Shown: piece by piece, positions 17,129 to 25,987 of the stretch
Numbering within the stretch: the stretch's first letter is position 1
How the letters are laid out: each line of letters opens with the position of its first letter
NCBI RefSeq assembly: GCF_008274825.1
Contig: NZ_CP030848.1
Location: 1,612,001-1,676,000 of the forward strand
Direction of reading: 5' to 3'
DNA length: 64,000 nt
DNA from: Sphingobacterium hotanense
GTDB taxonomy: Bacteria > Bacteroidota > Bacteroidia > Sphingobacteriales > Sphingobacteriaceae
Translations under genes and position numbers: made by a program
The notes under the pieces: generated by a model
What the model was told of the DNA's origin: nothing
Databases searched by the model: none
What the model saw: only the letters and a program-made list of their open reading frames with translations

Positions 17129-18259
17129 TCAACGACTCAATAATAAGCCCAACTGCTTAGCTGTTCTCGTCAAATTATCGGCGGTATGTTGTATAGCATC
17201 TTCCAAGTCCTCCGGACGATTACCGATTGATAGCAATGCTGCAAAATAGTCCTGTAACTTTTCGTCAATCTCTAATGGGATATTTCCCGCCAGGCCAATT
17301 ATGGGTTTATTGTGCTTGCGTGCCAGTTCGGCTAAAACTACCGGTGCTTTTCCTTCCAAGGATTGCGAGTCTATGCTGCCTTCGCCGGTAATTACCCAAT
17401 CGACATTCTTTACCTGATCTTCAATCTTCGTGAGTTCGAAAAAATATGCCGCTCCTTTCTTTATGTCGGCATTTAAGAATACTATAAAAGCGGCGCCAAG
17501 TCCGCCGGCGGCCCCGCCTCCAATCACTGAATTCAAAGATTTTCCAATGATCTCCTCCGTTAATTTATCGAAATAGCCCAAGAACGCTTCTAGTGCTTTC
17601 ACATCCTCAGGACTAGCTCCTTTCTGGGGGCCAAATACTGCTGCCGCACCATCAGCTCCCAACAACTTGTTCTCTACATCGCATAGCACAGTGAAACGTG
17701 CATCCTGACTGATCCTTTTAAGCTTGTCGAGAGAGAAACTTTTTATGTCTCTATAGTTCTTCGATGTCGCATTGATCGCTTTTCCGGCTTTGTCTAAAAA
17801 CTCCATACCCAATGCCTGCAACATCCCAATTCCTCCGTCAACGCTCGCTGAACCACCCAGGCAGATGATAAAATCCAAAACACCCTGATCCAGATTATAT
17901 TTGATCAGCTCGCCGAGGCCGTAGCTGCTCGATTCAATAGGGCTACGCAACTTGCCGCTAATCGATTTAAAGCCCGTGGTTTCTGCAACCTCTATAATCG
18001 CAGTTTTGCCCTTGTCTAGCAATGCATAGCTCGCTTCCGTATCCTGCAAATAGACACCCTTCACAGCGCGCTTTTCCATTTTGCCCTTTAGATGCTTGCT
18101 AAGCAAATAGGATGTGTGGTCACCGCCATCTGCAATGGGAAACTTGATTAGCTCAGCTTGAATTTTGCTAGCCTTCAACCCCGTTTCAATTGCTTGGGCG
18201 ACTTCTTCTGCTGTAAGCGCCCCTTTAAAACTATTGGGTGCAATTAGTATTTTCTTCAT
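17129..18259 (-). CDS. glxK: Glycerate 2-kinase (GlxK/GarK family)
   Basis: Phosphorylates D-glycerate with ATP, normally to 2-phosphoglycerate, in the cytoplasm. 376 residues, the usual family length (about 375-385). Motifs: KILIAPNSFKGALTAEEVAQAI at the N-terminus, FPIADGGDHT, the glycine-rich FIICLGGSASVDGGIGMLQALG near residue 135, VIGGGAAGGLGAA near 245 and VDWVITGEGSID near 285. The start ATG overlaps the stop of the upstream dehydrogenase gene by one base (TAATG), so the two enzymes are translationally coupled and likely work in sequence: reduction of glyoxylate or hydroxypyruvate to glycerate, then phosphorylation into glycolysis. Confidence 0.93.
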   Translation of the reverse strand: MKKILIAPNSFKGALTAEEVAQAIETGLKASKIQAELIKFPIADGGDHTSYLLSKHLKGKMEKRAVKGVYLQDTEASYALLDKGKTAIIEVAETTGFKSISGKLRSPIESSSYGLGELIKYNLDQGVLDFIICLGGSASVDGGIGMLQALGMEFLDKAGKAINATSKNYRDIKSFSLDKLKRISQDARFTVLCDVENKLLGADGAAAVFGPQKGASPEDVKALEAFLGYFDKLTEEIIGKSLNSVIGGGAAGGLGAAFIVFLNADIKKGAAYFFELTKIEDQVKNVDWVITGEGSIDSQSLEGKAPVVLAELARKHNKPIIGLAGNIPLEIDEKLQDYFAALLSIGNRPEDLEDAIQHTADNLTRTAKQLGLLLSR

Positions 18260-19239
18260 TAGGATTTCTCGTAAACCTCAGGGTTTAGGCAAGTAGGCAT
18301 CGGTTTCCCATCCACAAAAGCGACGATGTTTTCCGCTGCAGTTCGGGCCATTCCTCCACGAGCTTCCACCGTTGCAGAACCAATATGTGGCAACACGCAT
18401 ACGCGCTCTAGCTTCAATAATGGATTGTCGGGCAACATAGGTTCCGGATCCGAAACATCCAAGCCTGCACCCCAGATACGTTCTGATTGCAACGCTTCGT
18501 AAAGATCTTCTTCATTGATAAATCCGCCGCGAGCGGTATTGACCAATATGGCATTTGGCTTCATCTGCTGGAAAACGCTGGCGTCGAATTTACCGTGGTG
18601 CTCAGGAGCGTAATTTGCATGTATCGATAGTACATCAGACTGCTGCAGCAACTCCTCAAAGGAAACATATTTTGCGTCTACTTGCTTCTCTAAATCCGGA
18701 TGTTGATTGCGGTTATGGTAAATGATATTCATCTGGTAGGCAGCTTTACATTTTAGCGCCATCTCTAGACCGATCCGCCCCAACCCAAAAATGCCGAGCG
18801 TTTTTCCGTATAGCTCTTGCCCTAGATTAGCAATCGGATTAAAATATTTAAATCGAACGCCAAGACGCACCTGGTTGGTATGAAAGGACGCCAGTCGAGA
18901 TACCATTAACATCAATAAGAACGCTATATCCGAAGTTGCTTTGCTCAGCACATCGGGCGTGTTGGAGACAGGGATGCCTCTCCGCGTAGCTTCCTCCAAA
19001 TCAACCTGATCGTACCCTACCGAAAACAAGGATACTGCCTTTACCGATGGACATAAATCAAAAAACTGCTTATCGATTTTATAAGCACCGATATTCAGAA
19101 TTGCATCGCACTGCTGGCAGTAGCCGATCCATTCGTCATAGCTAATCTCCGGGTTTTCCGGCATCAGCATGCCGATACCAGAATCTGCTAATATCTTCAT
19201 GCCATCCTCAGGAATTAATTTGTTGATAAAGATCTTCAT
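18259..19239 (-). CDS. D-2-hydroxyacid dehydrogenase (glyoxylate/hydroxypyruvate reductase-like)
   Basis: A 326-residue NAD(P)H-dependent dehydrogenase. The Rossmann motif TLGIFGLGRIGLEMALK lies near residues 147-163, NTARGGFI carries the catalytic Arg near 235, DVSDPEPM the Glu and LPHIGSAT the catalytic His near 285. The second cofactor-binding strand reads MNIIYHNRNQ, with Arg after the His-Asn, which tends to favour NADPH. Coupling to glycerate kinase points to glyoxylate or hydroxypyruvate as substrate. First gene of the two-gene unit. Confidence 0.88.
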   Translation of the reverse strand: MKIFINKLIPEDGMKILADSGIGMLMPENPEISYDEWIGYCQQCDAILNIGAYKIDKQFFDLCPSVKAVSLFSVGYDQVDLEEATRRGIPVSNTPDVLSKATSDIAFLLMLMVSRLASFHTNQVRLGVRFKYFNPIANLGQELYGKTLGIFGLGRIGLEMALKCKAAYQMNIIYHNRNQHPDLEKQVDAKYVSFEELLQQSDVLSIHANYAPEHHGKFDASVFQQMKPNAILVNTARGGFINEEDLYEALQSERIWGAGLDVSDPEPMLPDNPLLKLERVCVLPHIGSATVEARGGMARTAAENIVAFVDGKPMPTCLNPEVYEKS

Positions 19240-19566
19240 CGTTTGAATATTTTGAGCGTTGGTTAGATTATCTGAATGTACAAAAAAATGGAGACAATTC
19301 TTAGCTAATTCCTGAAAAAGGCAAAGCAGGTATCTTTAAAAACGACGATTGCTAAACGACAGTACAGGCGTGGTAAGCTACTGTAGATTGAAGTATAAAG
19401 GCCGAATGTTGCCAGGTAATTCTACCTGCTTGCTTGCGCACTTTATTGCCGCGGAGTAGGTACTAGTACCTGATTCGAAATTTGGGTTAACCAATGGGGA
19501 GAAAACCTGTTCAGTAGGTAACAATAATTAAAACTCTTCGTAAACAACAAAATGAAAGGAAAAATT
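19240..19566. other. Intergenic region with a palindromic operator-like site
   Basis: About 327 bases between the divergent dehydrogenase and YciE genes, without any ORF. It contains a perfect 14-base palindrome AGGTACTAGTACCT (19458-19471) about 96 bases ahead of the YciE start and, further on, GTAGGTAAC. This could be an operator for a dimeric regulator, but no known regulator site was recognised. The YciE RBS is GAAAGGAAA, just before 19567. Confidence 0.35.
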
Positions 19567-20082
19567 ATGAGCAAAAAGATGAATCAAAATGGTGAGAAAA
19601 TGCCTAATGCGCATTTGCATGAGTTAATGGTAGACGAACTGAAAGACATTTACAATGCCGAGAGACAACTGCTGGCAGGCTTAAAGAAATTAGTCTCATC
19701 AGCAGAGGGAGAAGAGTTGAAGAATGCCTTTAAAGAGCATTTACAGGAAACCGAAGGACAGATTGACAAGCTCAAGCAAGTGTTTCAGCTACTCGATCTT
19801 CCGGCACGTGGTAAGAAATGTAAAGCAATGGAGGGCTTATTGAATGAAGCCGATGAAATCATGAGCGAGTTCGAAGGAAGTGAAGCCTTAGATGCGGCTC
19901 TTGTTGCTGCAGCACAGAAAGTAGAACACTATGAAATTGCAACCTATGGTTCCCTAGCCACCTATGCCAAGTTGATGCAGCATGATGATGTAGCAGCAAT
20001 TTTTGCAGAGATTCTTGAACAAGAAAAGAATGCCGACGAAAAACTTACGCAGGTTGCTATGTCAAAAGCTAACAAAAAATAG
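19567..20082 (+). CDS. DUF892/YciE-family ferritin-like stress protein
   Basis: A 171-residue helical protein. I choose the ATG at 19567 because the bases just before it (AAAGGAAAAATT) form the ribosome-binding site; an in-frame ATG at 19552 would put that site inside the gene. Family motifs: HELMVDELKDIYNAERQLL near residue 20, a second helix around EELKNAFKEHLQETEGQIDKL, the central KCKAMEGLLNEADEIM, and HYEIATYGSLATYAKLM with the ferritin-like Glu/His pairs. Relatives are induced by osmotic and general stress; iron binding is predicted from fold only. It begins the stress-related region of this window. Confidence 0.9.
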   Translation: MSKKMNQNGEKMPNAHLHELMVDELKDIYNAERQLLAGLKKLVSSAEGEELKNAFKEHLQETEGQIDKLKQVFQLLDLPARGKKCKAMEGLLNEADEIMSEFEGSEALDAALVAAAQKVEHYEIATYGSLATYAKLMQHDDVAAIFAEILEQEKNADEKLTQVAMSKANKK

Positions 20083-20140
20083 CGAAGAATAATCAGGACG
20101 TATCCGACCTTCGACAGAAGATAAATCCTTTTTAATTAAA

Positions 20141-20224
20141 TCAAACCCCTATCAAAGCCCTTTCAAAAAGGTTATGATAGGGGTTTGTATTGGGTTTGAA
20201 AGGGTTATGAATTGGGTTTGAGTA
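20141..20224. repeat. GGGTTTGA-type interspersed repeat with inverted arms (family 2)
   Basis: Perfect 13-bp arms CAAACCCCTATCA (20142-20154) and TGATAGGGGTTTG (20175-20187), followed by TTGGGTTTGAAAGGGTTATG and GAATTGGGTTTGAG. Similar mixtures of AACCCAAT, GGGTTTGA and GGTTATGA words occur at 42660-42726 and 60728-60806. The hairpin may also terminate the YciE transcript, which stops 59 bases upstream. Confidence 0.6.
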
Positions 20225-20236
20225 AAAGCAGTCTGG

Positions 20237-20708
20237 TAGATGTTAGATGTTAGATATTAGATGTTAGACATTAGAGTATGTTTTCTAGTATTGTCTTGGC
20301 TTCTTGTCTTGTCTTCTTGTCTTGTCTTGTGTTGTCTTCTTGTATTGTATTGTATTGTATTGTATTGTATTGTATTGTATTGTATTGTATTGTATTGTAT
20401 TGTATTGTATTGTATTGTATTGAACCAGGAAAGAAAGGATTTTAGGATGAACAAGATCCTGCTGATCCTTAAATCCTTTCTTTCCTGGTTCAAAGACAAA
20501 ATAGCCTGCCAATCCTTGAATCCTTTCTTTTCTGGTTCAAAGACAAAACATCCTGCCAATCCTTGAATCCTTTTCTTCCTGGTTCAAAGACAAAACATCC
20601 TGCCATTCCTTCAATCCTTTCTTTCCTGGTTCAAAGGTTTCAAAAACAAAGGCGCCTGATCGGCGCCCTCTATTTGTCTAACATCTAAAATCTAACATCT
20701 AACATCTT
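20237..20708. repeat. Interspersed palindromic repeat element (copy B)
   Basis: Bounded by TAGATGTTAGATG-type units on the left (20237-20276) and their reverse complement TCTAACATCTAA on the right (20677-20706). Inside are the TGTCT/TGTAT tract, a near-perfect hairpin with 27-base arms (20422-20448 and 20465-20491, one mismatch; arm begins GAACCAGGAAAGAAAGGATT), then three ~47-base direct repeats of CAAAGACAAAACATCCTGCC plus ATCCTTTCTTTCCTGGTT, and a GGCGCC-TGATC-GGCGCC stem (20651-20667). No coding content. The right edge touches the stop codon of the sigma factor gene. Confidence 0.8.
20341..20420. repeat. Pentanucleotide microsatellite (TGTAT)16
   Basis: Sixteen perfect TGTAT units, preceded by about 50 bases of degenerate TGTCT/TTCTTGTCT units (20291-20340). 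Frames open across it on both strands only because the repeat lacks stop codons. Located inside repeat copy B, away from any promoter I can recognise. Confidence 0.97.
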
Positions 20709-21201
20709 ACACCGCGTAAACTCGTAGCTTCTTTTTCAAGATCTTTCGAATGGTATGTATCCGGGTTTTGATGGTGCCTTCTTTTATGTTCATATGTTCT
20801 GCAATCTCATAGTATTTAAAGCCTTCTAGATACATGCTTATAATCTTGTAATTTTCTTCAGATAGCGTATGTAGGGCATCCTGCACATCCTTCACTACAA
20901 AATCTGATTCTGCTTTATTCTTAATCTTGCTGTTGGATGATTGTGTGTAGGTAATTTCCTTTTCGGCGATTCGGTGTATGGCTTCACGACGATATTTGTT
21001 GAGGTAGATGTTTTTCATAATCACATAAAGCCACGAAACTAGCTTTGGGTGATTAACGAATTTTTCTAATGACTTTAGTGAGCGAATAAATGTCTCCTGT
21101 ACCAAATCTTCTTTTTCGAAAGGATCATTCGTGAAATTGTTCGCTAGCCGTTTGAGTATCGGCGAGTTTTCTGAGATAGTGGAATTTAGGGTCGTTTTCA
21201 T
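20707..21201 (-). CDS. ECF-type sigma-70 RNA polymerase sigma factor
   Basis: A 164-residue sigma factor with region 2 (FTNDPFEKEDLVQETFIRSLKSL, then WLYVIMKNIYLNKYRRE, residues about 22-75) and region 4 (ALHTLSEENYKIISMYLEGFKYYEIAEHMNIKEGTIKTRIHTIRKILKK in pieces, residues about 105-160). No FecR-type anti-sigma gene is adjacent, so it is an orphan compared with the one at 59.9 kb. Bacteroidota factors of this kind often answer to stress or cell density; with YciE on one side and a two-component system on the other a stress role is plausible but inferred. Confidence 0.9.
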   Translation of the reverse strand: MKTTLNSTISENSPILKRLANNFTNDPFEKEDLVQETFIRSLKSLEKFVNHPKLVSWLYVIMKNIYLNKYRREAIHRIAEKEITYTQSSNSKIKNKAESDFVVKDVQDALHTLSEENYKIISMYLEGFKYYEIAEHMNIKEGTIKTRIHTIRKILKKKLRVYAV

Positions 21202-21703
21202 ATCTAGTAGTCTTATAGTGTTTAATTGATGTATAGATATAACGTATTGATTTAGAGTATGTTTTTCAGATTTTCGATGCTAATTTAAAATGGGTATAAA
21301 TACCCGCAGACCGTATAAACTACCGATTCAGTCGACATCAGGTCAATTAGCGATAGAAGTTCGCCTATGGCCGATTAGAGGAGTCTTTTTGTTGATTATT
21401 AATTAAATAACAAAATAAGTAGGAATTAATAAGCGTTATAGTAGACTTAAGCTTTTTAAATTGGTTGAATTATAGCAGTTATTTTGCGTGAAATACCTGA
21501 AATAGGCTTATTAATACGGAAAACGTTTGAATCGAGCATCTGGGTGTGGATTCTAAGAGATTATTTTCCGTATTTTTAAGAGTTTTAGTAGGATAATGAT
21601 TTTCTTATCTTATAAAAACTGCCAAAAAAAGGGAATGTCGTGATCTCCCTTATCTACCAATTTAGAGTATTAAATTGTATAACACACTGTACTATTCTTT
21701 AAC
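21202..21703. other. AT-rich divergent intergenic region
   Basis: About 500 bases between the divergent sigma factor and histidine kinase genes. No ORF of coding character, no tRNA-like fold and no clear terminator. It should contain both promoters; I did not find a convincing TTTG/TAnnTTTG pair. Confidence 0.5.
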
Positions 21704-22783
21704 ATGCTACCGCTTGAGGAAAACAACTTGAACAATGACTTCAATATGAAGCAATACTCGCTCTTTGATGAGGAGTCGCAAAAAACGATGTTGAATATTG
21801 ATCTTTTCTTTAAAGACGGGCCTTTCGCTTATGTCTTTCTCGATAAGTTTTTTCAGGTTTTTCGTATCAACGACCGCTTTTTGAAGCTTTTTGGCCAGCA
21901 TCATCCACAGATCCTCGGACGTCATATTTTCGAGTTTTTAGATGGCGAGGATGCGTTAAAACTAAAAGCAGTATTCGAGAACCGAGACTGTTTGTACGAT
22001 CCGCTTATTCTCTCTTTAAAATTTATTCAGAAAGACAATAACTTCTTGGCCGTGGACACCTATGTCAAGAAGTTTATGAATCAGTTTGATGAGGATCAAT
22101 ATTGTCTGCTGATGTTTGATAAGGGATTCTACCCAGACCCAAATTGGATAGAGGGAAAAAAGGAATTATACAAGACAATCATCGAAACGCAAGAGCAGGA
22201 ACGCATCCGTATCGGCCAGCAACTACATGATAGTGTTGCGCAAATACTATATGCTATTCGTTTAAATTTACAACATATCGTATCCGAGAACGACGTTCTA
22301 GCAGGAGATATTGCGCCCATAAAAAAGATGTTGAACGACGCCATCTTTCAGGTCCGTAATATCTCGGTAGATCTTGTGCCTTCCGTATTGCATGATTTTG
22401 GCCTTAAAGCCGCCATACTATCGATGTGCGAGCGGGTTTCTACTTCCGATTTTCATGTGAAATGCTATATCTGTGAAGATCAAGAAGGACTGGATAAGGA
22501 TTTTTTACTGGTCGTCTACCGCGTTATTCAGGAACTGTTAAACAATTCAATGAAACATTCTTCGGCCAGTCAGGTTATTGTAAAGACAAGATGCGATGCC
22601 GAACAAGTCAATATCGAAGTTACCGACAATGGTGTTGGATTTCAAGCAAAGCTGGAAGAAAGCCTTAGAAATGGTATTGGTTTGCAAAGTATAAAAAGTC
22701 GGGTAGAGCGTTACGATGGTACTCTGGAAATTCGGGATCTAGAGGAAGGAACACAGGTGAAAGTGACATTAAAAATAAAATAG
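21704..22783 (+). CDS. Sensor histidine kinase, NarX/HisKA_3 type with PAS domain
   Basis: A 359-residue cytoplasmic kinase without membrane spans. Residues about 30-130 form a PAS-like sensor (GPFAYVFLDKFFQVFRINDRFLKLFG). The dimerisation/phospho-acceptor segment is ETQEQERIRIGQQLHDSVAQ with His175, of HisKA_3 type, and the ATPase domain has VIQELLNNSMKHSSASQV (N box), VTDNGVGF (G1) and NGIGLQSIKSRVE (G2). The response regulator gene starts 3 bases after the stop, so the pair is co-transcribed. The signal is unknown; it may be redox or an internal metabolite, as it is soluble. Confidence 0.92.
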   Translation: MLPLEENNLNNDFNMKQYSLFDEESQKTMLNIDLFFKDGPFAYVFLDKFFQVFRINDRFLKLFGQHHPQILGRHIFEFLDGEDALKLKAVFENRDCLYDPLILSLKFIQKDNNFLAVDTYVKKFMNQFDEDQYCLLMFDKGFYPDPNWIEGKKELYKTIIETQEQERIRIGQQLHDSVAQILYAIRLNLQHIVSENDVLAGDIAPIKKMLNDAIFQVRNISVDLVPSVLHDFGLKAAILSMCERVSTSDFHVKCYICEDQEGLDKDFLLVVYRVIQELLNNSMKHSSASQVIVKTRCDAEQVNIEVTDNGVGFQAKLEESLRNGIGLQSIKSRVERYDGTLEIRDLEEGTQVKVTLKIK

Positions 22784-22786
22784 AGA

Positions 22787-23446
22787 ATGGCAGAGGTGAA
22801 GATATTATTAGCGGAAGATCATTTGGTCGTTAGAAACGGGATCAAGTTATTACTCGACTCGCAGCAAGACTTCCAAGTTATCGGAGACGTCAATAATGGG
22901 AGAGAGGTATTAGACTTATTAGATAATGGTTTGGCGGTCGATGTTATCATTACAGACATCGGGATGCAGGAAGTTGATGGACTGCAGTTGATTCGTGAGG
23001 TAAGCGAACGTTATCCACATATAAAAGTACTTGTTTTAACGATGTTAGATTGTGATCAACATGTGGCTCGAGCGTTTGAATATGGTGCAAAAGGATATTT
23101 GATCAAAAATGTGGGTGCCGAAGAAATGCTGTTTGCTATTCAGCATGTGATGCGCGGTGGGCGATATTTGTGTGAAGAGCTATCAATGGGCTTTATTGAA
23201 AAAGCGATCGTAAGAAACAACAATCAGCCTGTCAACTTAGATCCTACAGAACTCGATTTAACCTCAAGAGAGCTGGAAGTGCTGGAATTATTGGGTGAGG
23301 GATATACTAATTTAGAAATTTCTAAAAAGTTATTCCTGAGCAAAAGAACAGTGGAAGGCCATAGACAGAATTTGATTGATAAGACGAAATCGAAAAACAC
23401 GCCAGCGCTGATTAAATTTGCTGTGCAGAATGGTTTGATCCACTAA
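22787..23446 (+). CDS. NarL/LuxR-family response regulator
   Basis: A 219-residue regulator partnered with the upstream kinase. Receiver domain residues 1-120: acidic pair LAEDH, phospho-acceptor Asp57 in VIITDIGM, Thr in VLVLTML, Lys in YLIKNVG. The C-terminal LuxR-type HTH is LTSRELEVLELLGEGYTNLEISKKL with recognition helix RTVEGHRQNL. LigD follows after 60 bases on the same strand, so the system may also read into the repair genes, but no regulatory link is shown. Confidence 0.94.
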   Translation: MAEVKILLAEDHLVVRNGIKLLLDSQQDFQVIGDVNNGREVLDLLDNGLAVDVIITDIGMQEVDGLQLIREVSERYPHIKVLVLTMLDCDQHVARAFEYGAKGYLIKNVGAEEMLFAIQHVMRGGRYLCEELSMGFIEKAIVRNNNQPVNLDPTELDLTSRELEVLELLGEGYTNLEISKKLFLSKRTVEGHRQNLIDKTKSKNTPALIKFAVQNGLIH

Positions 23447-23506
23447 GATTCCTTATTTAGAATTTACCACAAACTATCGCGCTATTGTCTTGTTCTTTAA
23501 TCAGCT

Positions 23507-25987
23507 ATGGCAGATTTAAAGAAATATCAACAGAAGCGCGACTTTTCGGTTACCAGCGAACCGGAAGGGCGGACAGAAAATACGAAGGCAAAAGCAAAGA
23601 AACTAACCTTTGTTGTGCAACGACATCACGCCAGCCGACTACATTATGATTTTCGCTTGGAATTGGATGGCGTATTAAAGAGCTGGGCGGTGCCTAAAGG
23701 TCCTTCCTTAAATCCGAAAGACAAACGCCTCGCAGTACAGGTTGAGGACCATCCCGTGAGCTATGCGACTTTTGAGGGGAGTATTCCTAAGGGCAATTAT
23801 GGCGCCGGTACGGTTTCTATTTTCGATGAAGGGACTTATGATTTTGTCGAAAGCAAAAATGCAAAAACATTCTTGGAAGACCTGGAAAAGGGTTCTATTA
23901 AATTTCATCTTCATGGTAAGCGGCTGAAAGGCGAGTTTGCATTGGTGCGCATGCATACGGGAGAAGGAAACAACTGGTTGCTGATCAAGCATAAGGACGA
24001 ATTTTCTACGGACAAGGCTTTTGATGCGGAGAAGCTGATTGATAAGGCGATAGTAGAGGAGGGGAAGGCCTTTAAAAAAGAAAGCGCGGCAGCCAGAAAG
24101 ACAACTACAAAATCAGCTACAGCCAAATCAAAGGATATCGCCAATAAGCCTAAACCCATGCTGGCGAAACTGGCGGCTGACTTGCCGGATGGTGATGAAT
24201 GGCTATATGAGAAGAAGTTTGACGGCTTTCGATCGATCGCTGTCTGCTTGGGCAATAAAGTAAAATTACTTTCCAGAAACTCCAACAGTCTGGATGCTAA
24301 GTTTCCAAGCCTGGTCAAGGAATTGAATAAAATAAAGCGAGACTGTGTACTGGACGGGGAGATTGTAATCGAAGACAAAAGCAAGCAAGCACATTTTCAG
24401 CTTTTACAGTCGGGAGAGCCTATACCAAGAAATCTAGAGCTTCACTATTATGTGTTTGATATTTTAGAATTAGACGACGTAGATCTTCGATCGTACGATT
24501 TACTGCAAAGAAAAGAGATTTTGGAACTGCTGCTCAAAAAGGCCAATCTTCCGAAAATTCTATTCGTCGAAAGCCTCAATATGAATAGGGAAAAGAGCAT
24601 ACAGGAAGCGGAATCGCAACATTGGGAAGGGTTGATTGCCAAACGGAAGGATAGCAGTTATCTGGAAGATAAGCGCAGCAGTTCTTGGTTGAAATATAAA
24701 TTAAGAAATACACAAGAAGCCGTGATCTGTGGCTTTACCGAACCTCAGGGTTCCAGATTAGGTTTCGGAGCCTTGGTGTTAGGTGCATATGATCGAGGGA
24801 AGCTGAAGTATATTGGCAATTGCGGAACTGGATTCAACGATTCCTTGCTGAAGGATCTGCATAAAGAATTTTCGAAGCTTAGCACAAAGACGAAACCTTT
24901 CGATAAGACAGTAAAAGTTGCGAATGAACGACTAGTGACTTGGCTAGAGCCTACATTAGTATGTGATGTTTATTACTCGGAATGGACAAAGGATAAGCAT
25001 TTACGGCATCCTGTATTTAAAGGCTTGAGAACAGATAAGGCAGCAGAAGAAACAAAACTGGAAATTGTAGAGGCGAAAGCGATGGAAAAGGAGCGTATTG
25101 TTAAGTTCGGGAAGAAGGAAGTGAAGCTAACGAATCAGGATAAGATATACTGGCCAGATGAGGGTATCCGCAAAGGAGATATGATTGCGTACTATGAAGA
25201 AATGGGCGATTTTATACTACCCTATGTGAAAGATAGGCCGATTTCGATGAATCGATTTCCGAATGGGATAAAAGGCAAGAGTTTTTTTCAAAAAGATGTA
25301 GAGCCCGATCAGCTTCCATCTTGGGTGAAAATAGCACCAATGTTTTCGAAGAGCAACAATAGCACGATAGACTATCTTCTATGCAATGATTTGGCGAGCT
25401 TGCTTTTTATCGCTAACCTTGGTTCGATTGAAATCAATCCCTGGTTATCAACTTATAAGAAGCCCGATAAGCCTAAATTTGCAGTTTTGGACCTAGATCC
25501 TAATGGCGCTGACTTCGACGAGCTAAAGGCAGTTGCACGAACCTCTAAAGAGGTGTTCGATAAAGCTGGGGTTCCAGCATTTATTAAAACCTCTGGATCC
25601 ACTGGTTTTCATATTTTCTTGCATGTCAATGAGCGTTACGATTATGAGGTCGTTCGCGACTTTATCCAATTTGTTGCTCAGCTTGTCCAAGATCAGCATC
25701 CGGATACGACCAGTTTGGTGCGCGATCCGAAAAAACGGGAGGGGATGATCTATCTGGACTTTCTTCAAAATCGACAAGGGCAAACCATTGCTGCGCCGTA
25801 TTCATTGCGTCCGAAACCGATGGCAACGGTAAGTACACCGATTACTTGGGAAGAGCTGGATGAGGATATACAAATAGCCGACTTTACCATTGATACAGTG
25901 CCCGAACGAGTAAAAGCAATTGCCGACCCTTGGGCAGAGCTGATGAATAGTAAAGTCGATATTAAGAAAGCACTTGGCAACTTCTAA
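23507..25987 (+). CDS. ligD: DNA ligase D, three-domain NHEJ enzyme
   Basis: An 826-residue LigD for bacterial non-homologous end joining. Domain order: 3'-phosphoesterase (residues about 15-165, with VQRHHASRLHYDFRLELDG and PKGPS), ATP-dependent ligase (about 215-510, nucleophile Lys237 in KKFDGF, then DGEIV and EGLIAKRKDS, SSWLKYK) and primase/polymerase (about 540-820, LTNQDKIYWP, SMNRFPNGIKGKSFFQKD, FAVLDLDPNG with catalytic Asp residues, IKTSGSTGFHIF). This PE-LIG-POL order is common in Bacteroidota. The Lys/Ala/Thr-rich linker near 190-215 separates PE and LIG. Ku is encoded convergently and overlaps the stop by 3 bases. Confidence 0.97.
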   Translation: MADLKKYQQKRDFSVTSEPEGRTENTKAKAKKLTFVVQRHHASRLHYDFRLELDGVLKSWAVPKGPSLNPKDKRLAVQVEDHPVSYATFEGSIPKGNYGAGTVSIFDEGTYDFVESKNAKTFLEDLEKGSIKFHLHGKRLKGEFALVRMHTGEGNNWLLIKHKDEFSTDKAFDAEKLIDKAIVEEGKAFKKESAAARKTTTKSATAKSKDIANKPKPMLAKLAADLPDGDEWLYEKKFDGFRSIAVCLGNKVKLLSRNSNSLDAKFPSLVKELNKIKRDCVLDGEIVIEDKSKQAHFQLLQSGEPIPRNLELHYYVFDILELDDVDLRSYDLLQRKEILELLLKKANLPKILFVESLNMNREKSIQEAESQHWEGLIAKRKDSSYLEDKRSSSWLKYKLRNTQEAVICGFTEPQGSRLGFGALVLGAYDRGKLKYIGNCGTGFNDSLLKDLHKEFSKLSTKTKPFDKTVKVANERLVTWLEPTLVCDVYYSEWTKDKHLRHPVFKGLRTDKAAEETKLEIVEAKAMEKERIVKFGKKEVKLTNQDKIYWPDEGIRKGDMIAYYEEMGDFILPYVKDRPISMNRFPNGIKGKSFFQKDVEPDQLPSWVKIAPMFSKSNNSTIDYLLCNDLASLLFIANLGSIEINPWLSTYKKPDKPKFAVLDLDPNGADFDELKAVARTSKEVFDKAGVPAFIKTSGSTGFHIFLHVNERYDYEVVRDFIQFVAQLVQDQHPDTTSLVRDPKKREGMIYLDFLQNRQGQTIAAPYSLRPKPMATVSTPITWEELDEDIQIADFTIDTVPERVKAIADPWAELMNSKVDIKKALGNF

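Noticed and set aside
20257..20566. Open frames of about 75-101 residues on both strands across the TGTAT tract
   Set aside because: They exist only because the pentamer repeat contains no stop codons; the products are low-complexity (IQYNT repeats), with no ribosome-binding site.
20491..20637. Regularly spaced ~47-bp units that could suggest a CRISPR array
   Set aside because: Whole units, including the spacer-like parts, are nearly identical, they are palindromic, and no cas gene is near. They belong to the interspersed repeat family.
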